Below are positions 16,701 through 28,580 of a stretch of 64,000 nt of DNA, one piece after another. Below the pieces are notes generated by a model. That model saw only the letters and a program-made list of their open reading frames with translations, did no database searches and was not told where the DNA came from. Made by a program: the position numbers and the translations under genes. The DNA lies in contig JAFZHB010000002.1 of NCBI GenBank assembly GCA_017555105.1, positions 45,346 to 109,345 of the forward strand, written 5' to 3'. Each line of letters begins with the position of its first letter. Within the stretch, counting starts at the first letter, position 1. The stretch comes from Alistipes sp. Its GTDB lineage: Bacteria > Bacteroidota > Bacteroidia > Bacteroidales > Rikenellaceae.

Positions 16701-17597
16701 TTAGTGTAAATCGTATTTCTCGATCAGCATTTTAAAGCGTTCGCGCAACTGCTCCGTGCCGGGTACTAACGGCAGACGCATCGTCGGGCCGATCTTACCC
16801 ATCACCGAGAGTGCACACTTTGCACCGACGGGGTTGCCCTCGGCAAAGAGTGCAGCTACGGCCTCCTCCATGTTGGCCTCCTCCCAGGCTGCGCGTGCAG
16901 CGGCGTAGTCGCCCTTCTTCGCTCGGTTGATGCACTCCATAAAGCGCTTCGGGAAGGTATTGGCTGCTACCGAGATGACACCGTCGCCACCGCGTTCCAT
17001 CAGGTCGATCGTGATGCCGTCGTCACCCGACAACACGAGGAAACCCTCCGGACGGTTGTCGAGGATCTGCTGCATCTGCTCCAAGTTGCCCGAGGCCTCC
17101 TTGATGCCGATGATGTTCGGGATCTCACGCGCCAGACGCAGCGTGGTCTCGGCCGTCATGTTGACACCCGAACGACCGGGGATGTTGTAGAGAATCACCG
17201 GCAGCGGCGAGTTCTCGGCAATGGTCTTGAAGTGCTGGTAGAGACCCTCCTGCGAAGGCTTGTTGTAGTAGGGCGTAACGCTCAGAATAGCGTCAGCGCC
17301 ACGCAGGTCGAACTCGCGCAGCTGATCCAACACCTCCGAGGTGGAGTTGCCACCGCAACCCATCACCAGCGGCACGCGACCGTTGATCTTGTGCGCCGTG
17401 TACATGGCGATCACGGCACGCTCCGAGTTGTAGAGCGTGGGGGTCTCGGCGGTCGTGCCGAGGGCTACGATGTAGTCCACACCGCCCTCGATAACATAGT
17501 TGACCATATCGCCCAGGGCCTGGTAGTCGACCTGCCCCTCCTCGGTAAACGGCGTAACCAACGCTACACCCACACCGGTAAATTTCTCGTTCAGCAT
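16701..17597 (-). CDS. dapA: 4-hydroxy-tetrahydrodipicolinate synthase
   Basis: 298 residues from the Met at 17597. Condenses pyruvate with aspartate semialdehyde in lysine and diaminopimelate synthesis. The Schiff-base lysine is Lys166 in GIKEAS, with Tyr in TPYYNKPS near residue 138. I chose the start MLNEKFTGVG because the frame upstream of it is unrelated to the family and runs into the ligA stop. It lies 10 bp downstream of ligA, so the two are probably co-transcribed. Confidence 0.95.
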   Translation of the reverse strand: MLNEKFTGVGVALVTPFTEEGQVDYQALGDMVNYVIEGGVDYIVALGTTAETPTLYNSERAVIAMYTAHKINGRVPLVMGCGGNSTSEVLDQLREFDLRGADAILSVTPYYNKPSQEGLYQHFKTIAENSPLPVILYNIPGRSGVNMTAETTLRLAREIPNIIGIKEASGNLEQMQQILDNRPEGFLVLSGDDGITIDLMERGGDGVISVAANTFPKRFMECINRAKKGDYAAARAAWEEANMEEAVAALFAEGNPVGAKCALSVMGKIGPTMRLPLVPGTEQLRERFKMLIEKYDLH

Positions 17598-17607
17598 AGT
17601 TCTATTT

Positions 17608-20138
<2,531 letters not shown>

Positions 20139-20152
<14 letters not shown>

Positions 20153-20771
20153 ACATTGGCTTAAATACGCTGGTGTGTGCGCTCTGTTGGCGCTTGGCTC
20201 CGTTGCCTGTGGCTTAGCCGAGGGCGATGAGGACGAGCGTAAACGCACCGATTACATTACGCTTTCGGACCCTGCGTTCGAGGCGTTTTGTCTTGCTTAC
20301 TACGACCTGAATGGCGACGATCGCCTCTCTCGCTATGAGGCTGAGCGTGTGCGTGTAATGGATTGTTCGGGGCGGGGAATCCGCTCGTTGGCCGAGATCG
20401 ATGCCTTTTGCAACCTGCAGGAGTTGGAGTGCTCGGAGAATGAACTCACGCACCTTGACCTGGAGCGTAACCGTTCGCTCACGGAGCTGTGCTGCGCCGA
20501 GAATAGGTTGGTGGAACTCTCGGTGGTAGGGGTTCGGTCGCTCAAGCGGCTCGATTGCCACGCCAACGCCTTGCCGCGTCTTGATCTGACCACGGCTGCC
20601 AACCTGCAGCAACTCGATGCGCGCTCCAATGCCTTGGCAACGATCGATCTCTCGCTCTGCGCACGGTCGCTGACAGCCTCCCTGCGCAGCAATCCGAAGC
20701 TGACGACGATCTATGCGCGTGCCGGTCAGCAGGTCGATTACGAGTCGCCGGCAGTGCTGGTCGAGCGGTAA
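20139..20771 (+). CDS. Leucine-rich-repeat lipoprotein with one EF-hand-like loop
   Basis: 210 residues from the Met at 20139. The signal peptide ends in GSVAC, giving a probable lipoprotein. A canonical EF-hand loop, DLNGDDRLSRYE, lies near residue 50. Beyond it are about five leucine-rich repeats of roughly 21 residues with the pattern LxxLxCxxNxLxxLDL, rich in Cys. Such proteins are usually surface binding modules; the ligand is unknown. It overlaps the preceding gene by 14 bp in another frame, implying translational coupling. Confidence 0.75.
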
Positions 20772-20948
20772 AGTATGGGGCGAAAGCAGAGAATGTTTAA
20801 AAAATGGTGAAAAACTCTTGAAGATAGGCCTGCTATCTGAAAAGTTTTTTGTAATTTTGACTGCAAAATGCGTTTTGCGGTCTTTTTTATGTGATCTAAA
20901 CGCATCTTGGCAACGCTAAGACAAAAAACAACAAGCATAAAACTAACA

Positions 20949-22214
20949 ATGAAAAAAGTTGATGTGATCCTCGGTTTGCAGTGGGGCGACGAGGGTAAAG
21001 GCAAGGTGGTCGATGTGCTGACTCCGAATTACGATGTGGTAGCCCGTTTCCAGGGTGGCCCGAACGCTGGTCATACGCTCGAGTTCAATGGCGAGAAGTA
21101 TGTGTTGCGTTCGATTCCGTCGGGTATCTTCCAGGGTGGCAAGGCTAATGTGATTGGTGGTGGTGTGGTACTCGATGCCATCCTCTTCCGCAAGGAGGCA
21201 GAGGAGCTGGCGAAGAGCGGTCACGACCTGACCAAGCAGCTCTCGCTCTCGAAGAAGGCGCACCTGATCCTGCCGACGCACCGTGTGCTCGATGCTGCCT
21301 ATGAGGCTGCGAAGGGTAGCGCGAAGATCGGTACGACGGGTAAGGGTATCGGTCCTACCTATACGGACAAGATCAGCCGCAACGGTATGCGTGTAGGCGA
21401 CCTGCTCAGCCCCAATTTCAAGGCGATCTACGCTGCAGCCAAGGCACGCCACGAGGCGATCCTCAAGAGTTTGAACTACGACTACAACATCGACGAGTTG
21501 GAGCAGGAGTGGTTCGAGGCTGTTGAGTTCCTCAAGCAGTTTAACATCATCGACAGCGAGTTCTTCGTAAACAACGCCCTGAAGGCCGACAAGAGCGTCT
21601 TGGCTGAGGGTGCACAGGGTACGCTGCTCGATGTGGATTTCGGTTCGTATCCCTTTGTTACTTCGTCGAACACGGTCTGCGCAGGTGCTTGCACGGGTCT
21701 GGGTATTGCTCCCAACCGCATCGGCGAGGTGTTCGGTATCTTCAAGGCTTACTGCACGCGTGTAGGTAGCGGTCCGTTCCCCACGGAGCTCTTCGACGAG
21801 ACAGGTGCTACGCTCCGTCGCATCGGCCACGAGTTTGGTGCTGTGACGGGTCGTGAGCGTCGTTGCGGCTGGCTCGACCTGGTGGCACTGAAGTACTCGA
21901 TCATGATCAACGGCGTGACGCAGCTCATCATGATGAAATCCGATGTGATGAACGACTTCGAGACCGTGCGCGTGGCTACCTCGTATAAGGTGAACGGCGT
22001 GGAGACCACCGAGTTCCCCTATTCGATCGAGGAGCATGTCGAGCCGGTATATACCGACTTCGAGGGCTGGCAGTGCGACCTGCGTGCTTGCCGCACCTAC
22101 GAGGAGTTCCCCGAGGCCTTCAAGCGCTATGTCGATTTCATCGAGCAGGAGACAGGCGTTCCGGTGAAGATCATCTCGGTAGGCCCCGACCGCGACGAGA
22201 CGGTGATGCGCTAG
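20949..22214 (+). CDS. purA: Adenylosuccinate synthase
   Basis: 421 residues from the Met at 20949. Joins IMP and aspartate with GTP in AMP synthesis. The N-terminal GLQWGDEGKGK phosphate loop (residues 9-19) and GGPNAGHT (near 37-44) are diagnostic, as is GTTGKGIGPTY near 130. The start was chosen because family members begin right before the VDVILGLQ strand. First gene of a purA-etfB-etfA-acyl-CoA dehydrogenase run, with 21 bp before etfB. A possible -7 element TAATTTTG lies at 20852-20859. Confidence 0.97.
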   Translation: MKKVDVILGLQWGDEGKGKVVDVLTPNYDVVARFQGGPNAGHTLEFNGEKYVLRSIPSGIFQGGKANVIGGGVVLDAILFRKEAEELAKSGHDLTKQLSLSKKAHLILPTHRVLDAAYEAAKGSAKIGTTGKGIGPTYTDKISRNGMRVGDLLSPNFKAIYAAAKARHEAILKSLNYDYNIDELEQEWFEAVEFLKQFNIIDSEFFVNNALKADKSVLAEGAQGTLLDVDFGSYPFVTSSNTVCAGACTGLGIAPNRIGEVFGIFKAYCTRVGSGPFPTELFDETGATLRRIGHEFGAVTGRERRCGWLDLVALKYSIMINGVTQLIMMKSDVMNDFETVRVATSYKVNGVETTEFPYSIEEHVEPVYTDFEGWQCDLRACRTYEEFPEAFKRYVDFIEQETGVPVKIISVGPDRDETVMR

Positions 22215-22235
22215 TATGCACTAAATCCACGCTGA

Positions 22236-23111
22236 ATGGAGCAAAAATTTCAGATTGTCGTGTTGGCCAAGCAGGTGCCAGATACGCGACAAGTAGGCAG
22301 AGATGCTATGACGGCAGAGGGTACGGTGAACCGTGCCGCTCTGCCGGCTATTTTTAATCCCGAGGACCTCCACGCCCTGGAGCTGGCTCTCGACCTGAAA
22401 TCCCGCATCGCGGGGGCTGAGGTGCGCGTGCTGACCATGGGCCCGCAGCGTGCCGCCGAGATCGTTCGTGAGGCGATGTATCGCGGGGCTGATGGAGGCT
22501 ATCTGCTCTCGGGACGCGAGTTTGCCGGCTCGGATACGCTGGCGACCTCCTACGCTTTGGCGTGTGCCTTGCGCAAGGTGGGTGCCGATCTGGTGGTGGC
22601 GGGTCGTCAGGCGATTGATGGCGATACGGCGCAGGTAGGTCCGCAGGTGGCCGAGAAACTCGGCTGGCCGCAGGTGACCTATGCCGAGCAGGTCGTGAAG
22701 GTCGATGGGGATCGTCTGCAGATTCGTCGTCGTCTGGCCGAGGGTGTCGAGGTGGTGGAGTGCCCGCTGCCGATGGTCATCACGGTCAATGAGTCCGCTC
22801 CCGCGTGCCGTCCGCGCAACGCCAAGCGGCTGATGTGCTACAAGCTGGCGCGCACGCGCTCCGAACTGCTCGAGGAGCAATCGTGGGTGGTCGAGCGTGT
22901 CGAGGCGATGCCCGAGTTGCAGATTGTGGAGCTTGCGGCGGCCGATATCGAGCCCGATATGGCGCAGCTCGGTCTTGCAGGATCGCCCACGAAGGTGAAA
23001 CGAATTGAGAATGTGGTCTTTCAGGCGAAGGAGGCCAAGCGCCTCACCGCGTCGGACGAGGAGCTCGAGGCGCTGATTGTCGAGCTGATGGCCGCACATA
23101 CCATTGGATAA
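22236..23111 (+). CDS. etfB: Electron transfer flavoprotein beta subunit
   Basis: 291 residues. Forms a heterodimer with EtfA that carries electrons between acyl-CoA dehydrogenase and other redox carriers. An AMP or FAD-binding ETF domain is seen, with GRQAIDGDTAQVGPQVAE near residues 127-144 and the ETF-beta signature around VMPMVITVNE-like residues near 180. The C-terminus contains the AGSPTKVKRI loop typical of EtfB. The partner etfA follows after 11 bp and the dehydrogenase gene after that. Confidence 0.93.
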   Translation: MEQKFQIVVLAKQVPDTRQVGRDAMTAEGTVNRAALPAIFNPEDLHALELALDLKSRIAGAEVRVLTMGPQRAAEIVREAMYRGADGGYLLSGREFAGSDTLATSYALACALRKVGADLVVAGRQAIDGDTAQVGPQVAEKLGWPQVTYAEQVVKVDGDRLQIRRRLAEGVEVVECPLPMVITVNESAPACRPRNAKRLMCYKLARTRSELLEEQSWVVERVEAMPELQIVELAAADIEPDMAQLGLAGSPTKVKRIENVVFQAKEAKRLTASDEELEALIVELMAAHTIG

Positions 23112-23122
23112 AGGGTTGGCGT

Positions 23123-24142
23123 ATGAAGAATCTCTTTGTCTATATAGAATGTGAGGCGGGGCGTGTGGCCGATGTGAGCCTGGAACTGCTGACCAAGGGG
23201 CGCGAATTATCCAACCGTTTGGGCGTGCGGCTTGAGGCGGTAGCGCTGGGTAAGGGAGTCGCGGCACTGCAGCCGCTGATGGCTGACTATGGTGTCGATA
23301 CGCTCTGGGTGGCCGATGATCCGCTCTTTGAGCCCTTCCGTACGCTGCCTCATACCGCGGTGTTGACGGCTCTAATCGAGCGTGAGCAGCCGCAGATCGT
23401 TCTCTTTGGTGCGACCTGCATCGGGCGTGACTTTGCGCCGCGTGTCTCGTCGGCGCTGCATAGTGGCCTGACGGCCGATTGCACGCAGCTCGAGATCGGA
23501 GATCATAGCGATCCGAAGAGTGGTAAGCACTATACCGATCTGTTGTATCAGATTCGTCCCGCCTTTGGTGGCAATATCATCGCTACGATCATCAACCCCG
23601 ACCACCGTCCGCAGATGGCGACCGTGCGTGAGGGGGTGATGCTGCGAGCCACGGCGGCAGAGAAGGGTGCTGCCGAGGTGCGTGAGATCGCTTGGCGCGA
23701 AGCACTCTCGGATAGCGACTTGGCGGTCAAGATCATCGAGCGCGAAGTGGCCGAGCGTAAGATTGACATTAAGGGCGCTGCGATTGTTGTGGCCGGCGGC
23801 TACGGCGTAGGCTCGAAGGAGAATTTTGCGCTCTTGCACGAACTTGCTGAGGTGCTCGGTGGAGAGGTGGGCGCATCGCGAGCTGCGGTGGATGCCGGCT
23901 TTGCCGAAGCAGAGCGTCAGATTGGCCAGACGGGTGTCACGGTGCGCCCGAAACTTTACATTGCTTGTGGTATCTCGGGGCAGATTCAACATACGGCCGG
24001 TATGGATCAGTCGGCGATGGTGATCTCGATCAATACCGATCCCGATGCGCCCATGACGCGCCTGGCCGACTACGCCATTACGGGGCGTGTGGAGGAGGTT
24101 GTTCCGAAGCTGATTCAGTTCTACAAGAAAAACTCGAAGTGA
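23123..24142 (+). CDS. etfA: Electron transfer flavoprotein alpha subunit
   Basis: 339 residues. The C-terminal FAD domain is clear: VVAGGYGVGSKENF near residues 222-235, GASRAAVDAG near 251-260, and the signature SGQIQHTAGM near 290-299 leading to INTDPDAP. The N-terminal domain (1-190) is the usual ETF fold. Its stop overlaps the start of the acyl-CoA dehydrogenase gene by one base (TGATG), implying coupled translation with its redox partner. Confidence 0.95.
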   Translation: MKNLFVYIECEAGRVADVSLELLTKGRELSNRLGVRLEAVALGKGVAALQPLMADYGVDTLWVADDPLFEPFRTLPHTAVLTALIEREQPQIVLFGATCIGRDFAPRVSSALHSGLTADCTQLEIGDHSDPKSGKHYTDLLYQIRPAFGGNIIATIINPDHRPQMATVREGVMLRATAAEKGAAEVREIAWREALSDSDLAVKIIEREVAERKIDIKGAAIVVAGGYGVGSKENFALLHELAEVLGGEVGASRAAVDAGFAEAERQIGQTGVTVRPKLYIACGISGQIQHTAGMDQSAMVISINTDPDAPMTRLADYAITGRVEEVVPKLIQFYKKNSK

Positions 24143-25851
24143 TGGCTAATTTCTATCTCGATAATAAGGAGTTGCAACTCCAATTCGACCATCCGCTCAT
24201 GCAGCGCATCGTGGCGTTGCGCGAGCGTGACTTTGTCGAGCAGGAGCACTACTGCTACGCCCCGCAATCGTTCGATGATGCGATCGATTCCTACCGCCGA
24301 GTCATGGAGCTCGCGGGTGAGGTCTGTGGCGAGGTATTGGCTGCCAATGCCGAGTCGGTGGATCGCGAAGGACCGCGCCATATAGGCGATCGTGTGGAGT
24401 ATGCTGCGGGTACGCAGCGCAACCTCAAGGCCTTTCACGAGGCGGGGCTCGATGGCCTCTCCATGCCGCGTTGCTTCGGAGGATTGAACTTCCCGCTCAC
24501 GGCTTTTGTGATGGTCAACGAGATGATTGCGCGCGCGGATGCCGGGTTCCAGAATGTGTGGGGGTTGCAGGATTGTGCCGAGACGCTCAATGAGTTTGGC
24601 TCGGAGGAGCAGAAGGAGCGCTACCTGCCGATGACGGCCGAGGGGGCAACTTGGTCGATGGCGCTCACCGAGCCCGACGCCGGATCAGACCTCGGTGCCG
24701 TGATGTTGAAGGCCACCTGGTCCGAGGAGCGTGGGTGCTGGTTGCTCAACGGCGTGAAACGCTTCATTACGAATGGCGATGGCGACCTCTCGCTCGTCTT
24801 GGCGCGCACCGAGGCGGGTTCGACCGATGCCCGAGGCCTCTCGATGTTCCTCTACGACAAGCGTAATGGAGGGGTGAAGGTGCGCCGCATCGAGCATAAA
24901 CTCGGTATTGTCGGCTCGCCCACCTGCGAGTTAGTCTATACGGATGCCCCTGCCGAGTTAGTGGGTGACCGTCGCATGGGACTCATTAAATATGTTATGT
25001 CGCTGATGAATGCTGCCCGTTTGGGTATTGGCGCACAGTCGGTCGGAACCTGTGAGGCGGCCTTGCGTGAGGCGGAGAAGTATGCCTCCGAGCGTTATCA
25101 ATTCGGTAAGCCGATCTCCCAATTTACGGCTATTGGTGAGATGCTCGCTACGATGCGAGCCAAGACGCAAGGCGTGCGCGCCCTGCTTTACGAGACGGCG
25201 CGCTATGTCGAGATCTACAAGAGCTTGGCTGCCGTTGGTAAGGAGCGTACGCTCACGGCCGAGGAGCGTCAGGAGATGAAATACTACAACCGCCTGGCGG
25301 ATGCCTTTACGCCGCTCGTGAAGCTCTTCTCGTCGGAGTTTGCCAACGAGTTGGCCTACGATGCGATTCAGATCCATGGCGGATCGGGCTACATGAAGGA
25401 TTACCCCTGCGAGCGCATCTATCGCGATGCCCGCATCTTGTCGATCTACGAGGGTACTTCGCAGATGCAGGTGGTGGCGGCGATTAACGGCGTGACGAAG
25501 GGCACTTTCTTGGAAGAGATCGACCGTCTGGCTGCGCAACCCTATGCCGAGGAGTTGCAGCCGGAGTTGCAGCGCGCGAACGCGATGTATGAGCAGGTGC
25601 GTGCGATGATTGCACATTGTGACCAGCTCGATCAGCAGCATAAGGGTTTTAAGGAGCTCCATGCACGCCGCTTGGTGGAGAGTGTGGGACACCTTCTGAT
25701 GACCTACCTCTTATTGCGAGCTACTACCACGCACGCCGAACTCTATCGCACTTCGGCGCAGATCTACCTGCGCCTTGCGGAGGCCAAGATAGCCGAAGCG
25801 GCCACAAGGGTGATGAACTCGACGGAGGAGGATTTGGAACTCTATCAATAG
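24142..25851 (+). CDS. Acyl-CoA dehydrogenase
   Basis: 569 residues from the ATG at 24142, which overlaps the etfA stop. FAD-dependent acyl-CoA oxidation or, in an anaerobe, enoyl-CoA reduction. The ACAD signature WSMALTEPDAGSDLG lies near residues 171-185 and the C-terminal signature near 405-435 (IQIHGGSGYMKDYPCERIYRD). A further C-terminal domain of about 130 residues is the extension found in longer ACADs. Linked EtfAB are its electron carriers. Substrate chain length is not visible. Confidence 0.92.
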   Translation: MANFYLDNKELQLQFDHPLMQRIVALRERDFVEQEHYCYAPQSFDDAIDSYRRVMELAGEVCGEVLAANAESVDREGPRHIGDRVEYAAGTQRNLKAFHEAGLDGLSMPRCFGGLNFPLTAFVMVNEMIARADAGFQNVWGLQDCAETLNEFGSEEQKERYLPMTAEGATWSMALTEPDAGSDLGAVMLKATWSEERGCWLLNGVKRFITNGDGDLSLVLARTEAGSTDARGLSMFLYDKRNGGVKVRRIEHKLGIVGSPTCELVYTDAPAELVGDRRMGLIKYVMSLMNAARLGIGAQSVGTCEAALREAEKYASERYQFGKPISQFTAIGEMLATMRAKTQGVRALLYETARYVEIYKSLAAVGKERTLTAEERQEMKYYNRLADAFTPLVKLFSSEFANELAYDAIQIHGGSGYMKDYPCERIYRDARILSIYEGTSQMQVVAAINGVTKGTFLEEIDRLAAQPYAEELQPELQRANAMYEQVRAMIAHCDQLDQQHKGFKELHARRLVESVGHLLMTYLLLRATTTHAELYRTSAQIYLRLAEAKIAEAATRVMNSTEEDLELYQ

Positions 25852-25862
25852 ACAATTAACAG

Positions 25863-25886
25863 AAGGAACCGCTCGGTTCCTTTTGT
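25863..25886 (+). terminator. Terminator after the etf/acyl-CoA dehydrogenase operon
   Basis: AAGGAACC (25863-25870) pairs with GGTTCCTT (25875-25882) around a short loop, followed by TTGTTATT. Confidence 0.8.
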
Positions 25887-25968
25887 TATTTATAGGGGGA
25901 ACAGTGAGTTGTTCCTGATTTGACCAATAGCAGGTTCTTTTTGCGGATTTTATAGAGAAAAGAGGTGC

Positions 25969-25976
25969 TATCTTTG
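25969..25976 (+). promoter_or_regulatory. -7 element of the AraC-family gene
   Basis: TATCTTTG, a perfect TAnnTTTG, lies 26 bp upstream of the regulator gene. The nearest upstream TTG (25941-25943) is 25 bp away, longer than usual. Confidence 0.55.
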
Positions 25977-26002
25977 CCCTCGTAGAACAAACCGTAAAAA
26001 CG

Positions 26003-26911
26003 ATGAATCAAAAACCGTTAGAAAACCTCTCGCTCGATCACCTCTGCAAGGTCGTGCGTCCGAATGATAAGGTGGCCTTGAGTCGCCACTGTATGGTAGC
26101 CAAATTGGGTACAGAGTACCCCTCGTCGGTGGCGGAGATGCCCTGCCGTGTTGATGCGGTTACCTTTTGGTGTTGCCTGAAAGGTAAGGCGCGTTTGAGT
26201 TGTAACATGCACGAATATGCCATCGAGCGCGGTTCGTTTGTCGTGATTCCGCCCAACAGCATTGTAGAGTTGCATCGCGAGGAGGAGTTGCCCGAAGGGT
26301 ATGTGATGATGATCGATCCGCGCTATATGCAGGATGTCGGGATCAACTTCAAGAAGATTATCGCGGTGATGATCAGTGGCAATGTGCGCCACGGGGCATG
26401 GCAGCTCGATGAGGTGGAGCTGGATCGTATGCAGAAGGCGTTAGAACTTGCCTTTGTGACGGTGGCAAACGAGGCGCAGACGCCCTTTCGCGACGATGTA
26501 GTGCAGGCAATGATCAAACTGCTGCTCTATCAGAGCTGCGAATTGCTGACGGCACACCACGGCATCGAGGAGGCGCCCATTGTGCCTACGACGCGTGCCG
26601 AGGAGTACTTCCGTCGCTTTGTGAAAACGCTCAACGAGCACTTCATGGAGCGGCAACCGGTTACCTTCTATGCCGATCAGCTCTGTATCTCGTCGCGTTA
26701 TCTGACCACCATCGTGCGACGCGTGAGCGGTTACTCGGTGAGCGAATGGATGAATCGCTATGTGATGGCTGAGGCGAAGCAGCTGTTGAAATACTCCGAG
26801 ATGAGTATCCAGGAGATTGCCTATGCGCTCAACTTCCCGAACCAATCCTTCTTCGGTAAGTACTTCAAACAGCACGCAGGGGTCTCGCCGTCGGCCTACC
26901 GACAACTATAA
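26003..26911 (+). CDS. AraC-family transcriptional regulator
   Basis: 302 residues. A cupin-like sensing domain fills about residues 20-180 and a double helix-turn-helix AraC domain about residues 200-300 (FYADQLCISSRYLTTIVRR, then SIQEIAYALNFPNQSFFGKYF and the AGVSPSAYR end). Monocistronic, with its own promoter and a terminator shared with the convergent antiporter gene. Its target is not evident. The adjacent acyl-CoA dehydrogenase operon or the GadC-like gene are candidates by position only. Confidence 0.92.
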   Translation: MNQKPLENLSLDHLCKVVRPNDKVALSRHCMVAKLGTEYPSSVAEMPCRVDAVTFWCCLKGKARLSCNMHEYAIERGSFVVIPPNSIVELHREEELPEGYVMMIDPRYMQDVGINFKKIIAVMISGNVRHGAWQLDEVELDRMQKALELAFVTVANEAQTPFRDDVVQAMIKLLLYQSCELLTAHHGIEEAPIVPTTRAEEYFRRFVKTLNEHFMERQPVTFYADQLCISSRYLTTIVRRVSGYSVSEWMNRYVMAEAKQLLKYSEMSIQEIAYALNFPNQSFFGKYFKQHAGVSPSAYRQL

Positions 26912-26920
26912 ACGCAAAGC

Positions 26921-26955
26921 AAGAGCCTGTCTTTGGGGACAGGCTCTTTGTTTTG
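26921..26955. terminator. Bidirectional terminator
   Basis: AAGAGCCTGTC (26921-26931) pairs perfectly with GACAGGCTCTT (26938-26948). T-rich DNA follows on the plus strand. It serves the AraC gene and the convergent amino-acid antiporter gene. Confidence 0.85.
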
Positions 26956-26959
26956 CTTG

Positions 26960-28429
26960 TTATTTCTTCTCCCAGTGGAAGGGGGCAAACTCCTTGGCTG
27001 CTTCGGGATCGCGCCACGAAGGCTTGCGGTTGGCATAGATCACCAGCGGAGCACCCACCACGACGATGCAACCGATGACGAGCACCATGTACCACACCGT
27101 CTTGCTGCCCGTAGCGATCTGTGCGGGCGGCACGAAGCTCAACACGAAGGCGAGCAGTGCGCCACAGAAACCGAGCAACGCCAGCAGCCACATCAGACCG
27201 TTTCCCTTGCCGAGGCGGAACGGGCGGGGCGTATCCTTCATCTTGTAGCGCAGGGTGATCGCCGCTGCGAACATCATCATGTACATAATGAGGTAGAGCA
27301 GTACGGTGAGCTGCGAGAGGATCTGGTAGAACGATTGCACGGAGGGCATCACCACGAAGAGCAACGCCAGGCAGGTGACGATCACTCCCTGCACGAGGAG
27401 GATGTTGCGCTGCACGCCGACCTTGTTGGCCTTCTGGAAGAAGGGGGGAAGATAACCCGCCTTACCCACGGCAAAGATACCGCGCGAAGGGCCTGCAACC
27501 CAGGTCAGCACACCGGCCAAGACGCCGAACATGAGCGCCACGGCGATGATGGGTTTGGCCCACGAGAGGTGGATGTAGTCGAAGTAACGGTCGAAACCGA
27601 TCAGGAGCGACTGCGTGAGGTTGATCTCGTTGGCCGGGATGATCAGTCCGAGGGCAAAGGTGCCGAGGATGAAGATCGAAACGGTCATCAGTGCGCCGAT
27701 GATAATGGCGCGAGGGTAGTTGCGCGAGGGGTTGTCGACCTCCATCACATGAATACCCATCATCTCCATACCAGCGTAGAAGAGGAAGATACTGCTGGCC
27801 AACACCAGGTTGTCGAAGTGCTTCAGGTCGGGGAAGAAACTCTGGTACATGTTCATTTGGTTCTGACCGCCCGAGGCAATGTAGATGATGCCGAGGATGA
27901 TGAGCAGCGCGGCCGGAATGATGGTGCCGATCATACCGCCCCATTTCGAGATCTTACCCACCCACGACAGACCGCGCAGGGCTACGAGGGTTGCTACCCA
28001 ATAGATGGCCAGCACGATGACGATCGTGAAGAGCTTATCCGAGGCGAGCGCCATGTCGTGCTGCTGATTGAGTCCGATGAAGGCGATCGATACCGCACCA
28101 AAGGTGAGCACAGTGGGGTACCAGATGGTGGATTGGATCCACTGCAGAAAGATAGCCAGAAAACCGGCCTTCGCACCAAAGGCCTCGCCGACCCAGCGGA
28201 AGACGCCGCCCTGTTTGTCGGAGAACATGGCCGCCAGCTCGGCAGCCACCATGGCTGTGGGGATCAGAAAGACGATCGCCGCAAAGAGGTAGTAGAAGGC
28301 CGACGAGAGCCCATACTCGGCCTCGGCGGCCAAACCGCGCAGGCTGACCACGGCCGTTACATTCATGATCGCAAGGGTCATGACGCTGAGTTTAAACCCT
28401 TTTGAAGTAGTTGTTTGCTTCTTGTCCAT
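26960..28429 (-). CDS. APC-superfamily amino acid antiporter, GadC-like
   Basis: 489 residues with about twelve transmembrane segments. Several stretches resemble the glutamate/GABA antiporter GadC: FFPDL, the EVDNPSRNYP loop, IPANEINL and WVAGPSRGIF. The likely role is exchange of external glutamate for internal GABA, partnering the glutamate decarboxylase at 42067. It ends soon after the last helix with a short charged tail and lacks the long C-terminal plug that gates E. coli GadC at neutral pH. Another amino acid or amine exchange cannot be excluded. Confidence 0.82.
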   Translation of the reverse strand: MDKKQTTTSKGFKLSVMTLAIMNVTAVVSLRGLAAEAEYGLSSAFYYLFAAIVFLIPTAMVAAELAAMFSDKQGGVFRWVGEAFGAKAGFLAIFLQWIQSTIWYPTVLTFGAVSIAFIGLNQQHDMALASDKLFTIVIVLAIYWVATLVALRGLSWVGKISKWGGMIGTIIPAALLIILGIIYIASGGQNQMNMYQSFFPDLKHFDNLVLASSIFLFYAGMEMMGIHVMEVDNPSRNYPRAIIIGALMTVSIFILGTFALGLIIPANEINLTQSLLIGFDRYFDYIHLSWAKPIIAVALMFGVLAGVLTWVAGPSRGIFAVGKAGYLPPFFQKANKVGVQRNILLVQGVIVTCLALLFVVMPSVQSFYQILSQLTVLLYLIMYMMMFAAAITLRYKMKDTPRPFRLGKGNGLMWLLALLGFCGALLAFVLSFVPPAQIATGSKTVWYMVLVIGCIVVVGAPLVIYANRKPSWRDPEAAKEFAPFHWEKK

Positions 28430-28548
28430 GCGAATAATTGATTTGGTTGTTTTTTACACACTCCTACAACTGCAACTACCGTGCAAAAACCGTTTTTTGA
28501 AAATTGATACGGGAAAAACACCATTTCGTACATTTTACACTTTGTCCC

Positions 28549-28579
28549 TTGATAATCATAGTAAATCTCGCTATCTTTG
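28549..28579 (+). promoter_or_regulatory. Promoter upstream of a small uncertain reading frame
   Basis: TTG (28549-28551), 20-bp spacer, TATCTTTG (28572-28579): an excellent Bacteroidetes promoter on the plus strand. The next strong gene at 28881 has its own promoter, so this one should drive a transcript through 28585-28830. Confidence 0.65.
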
Positions 28580-28580
28580 T

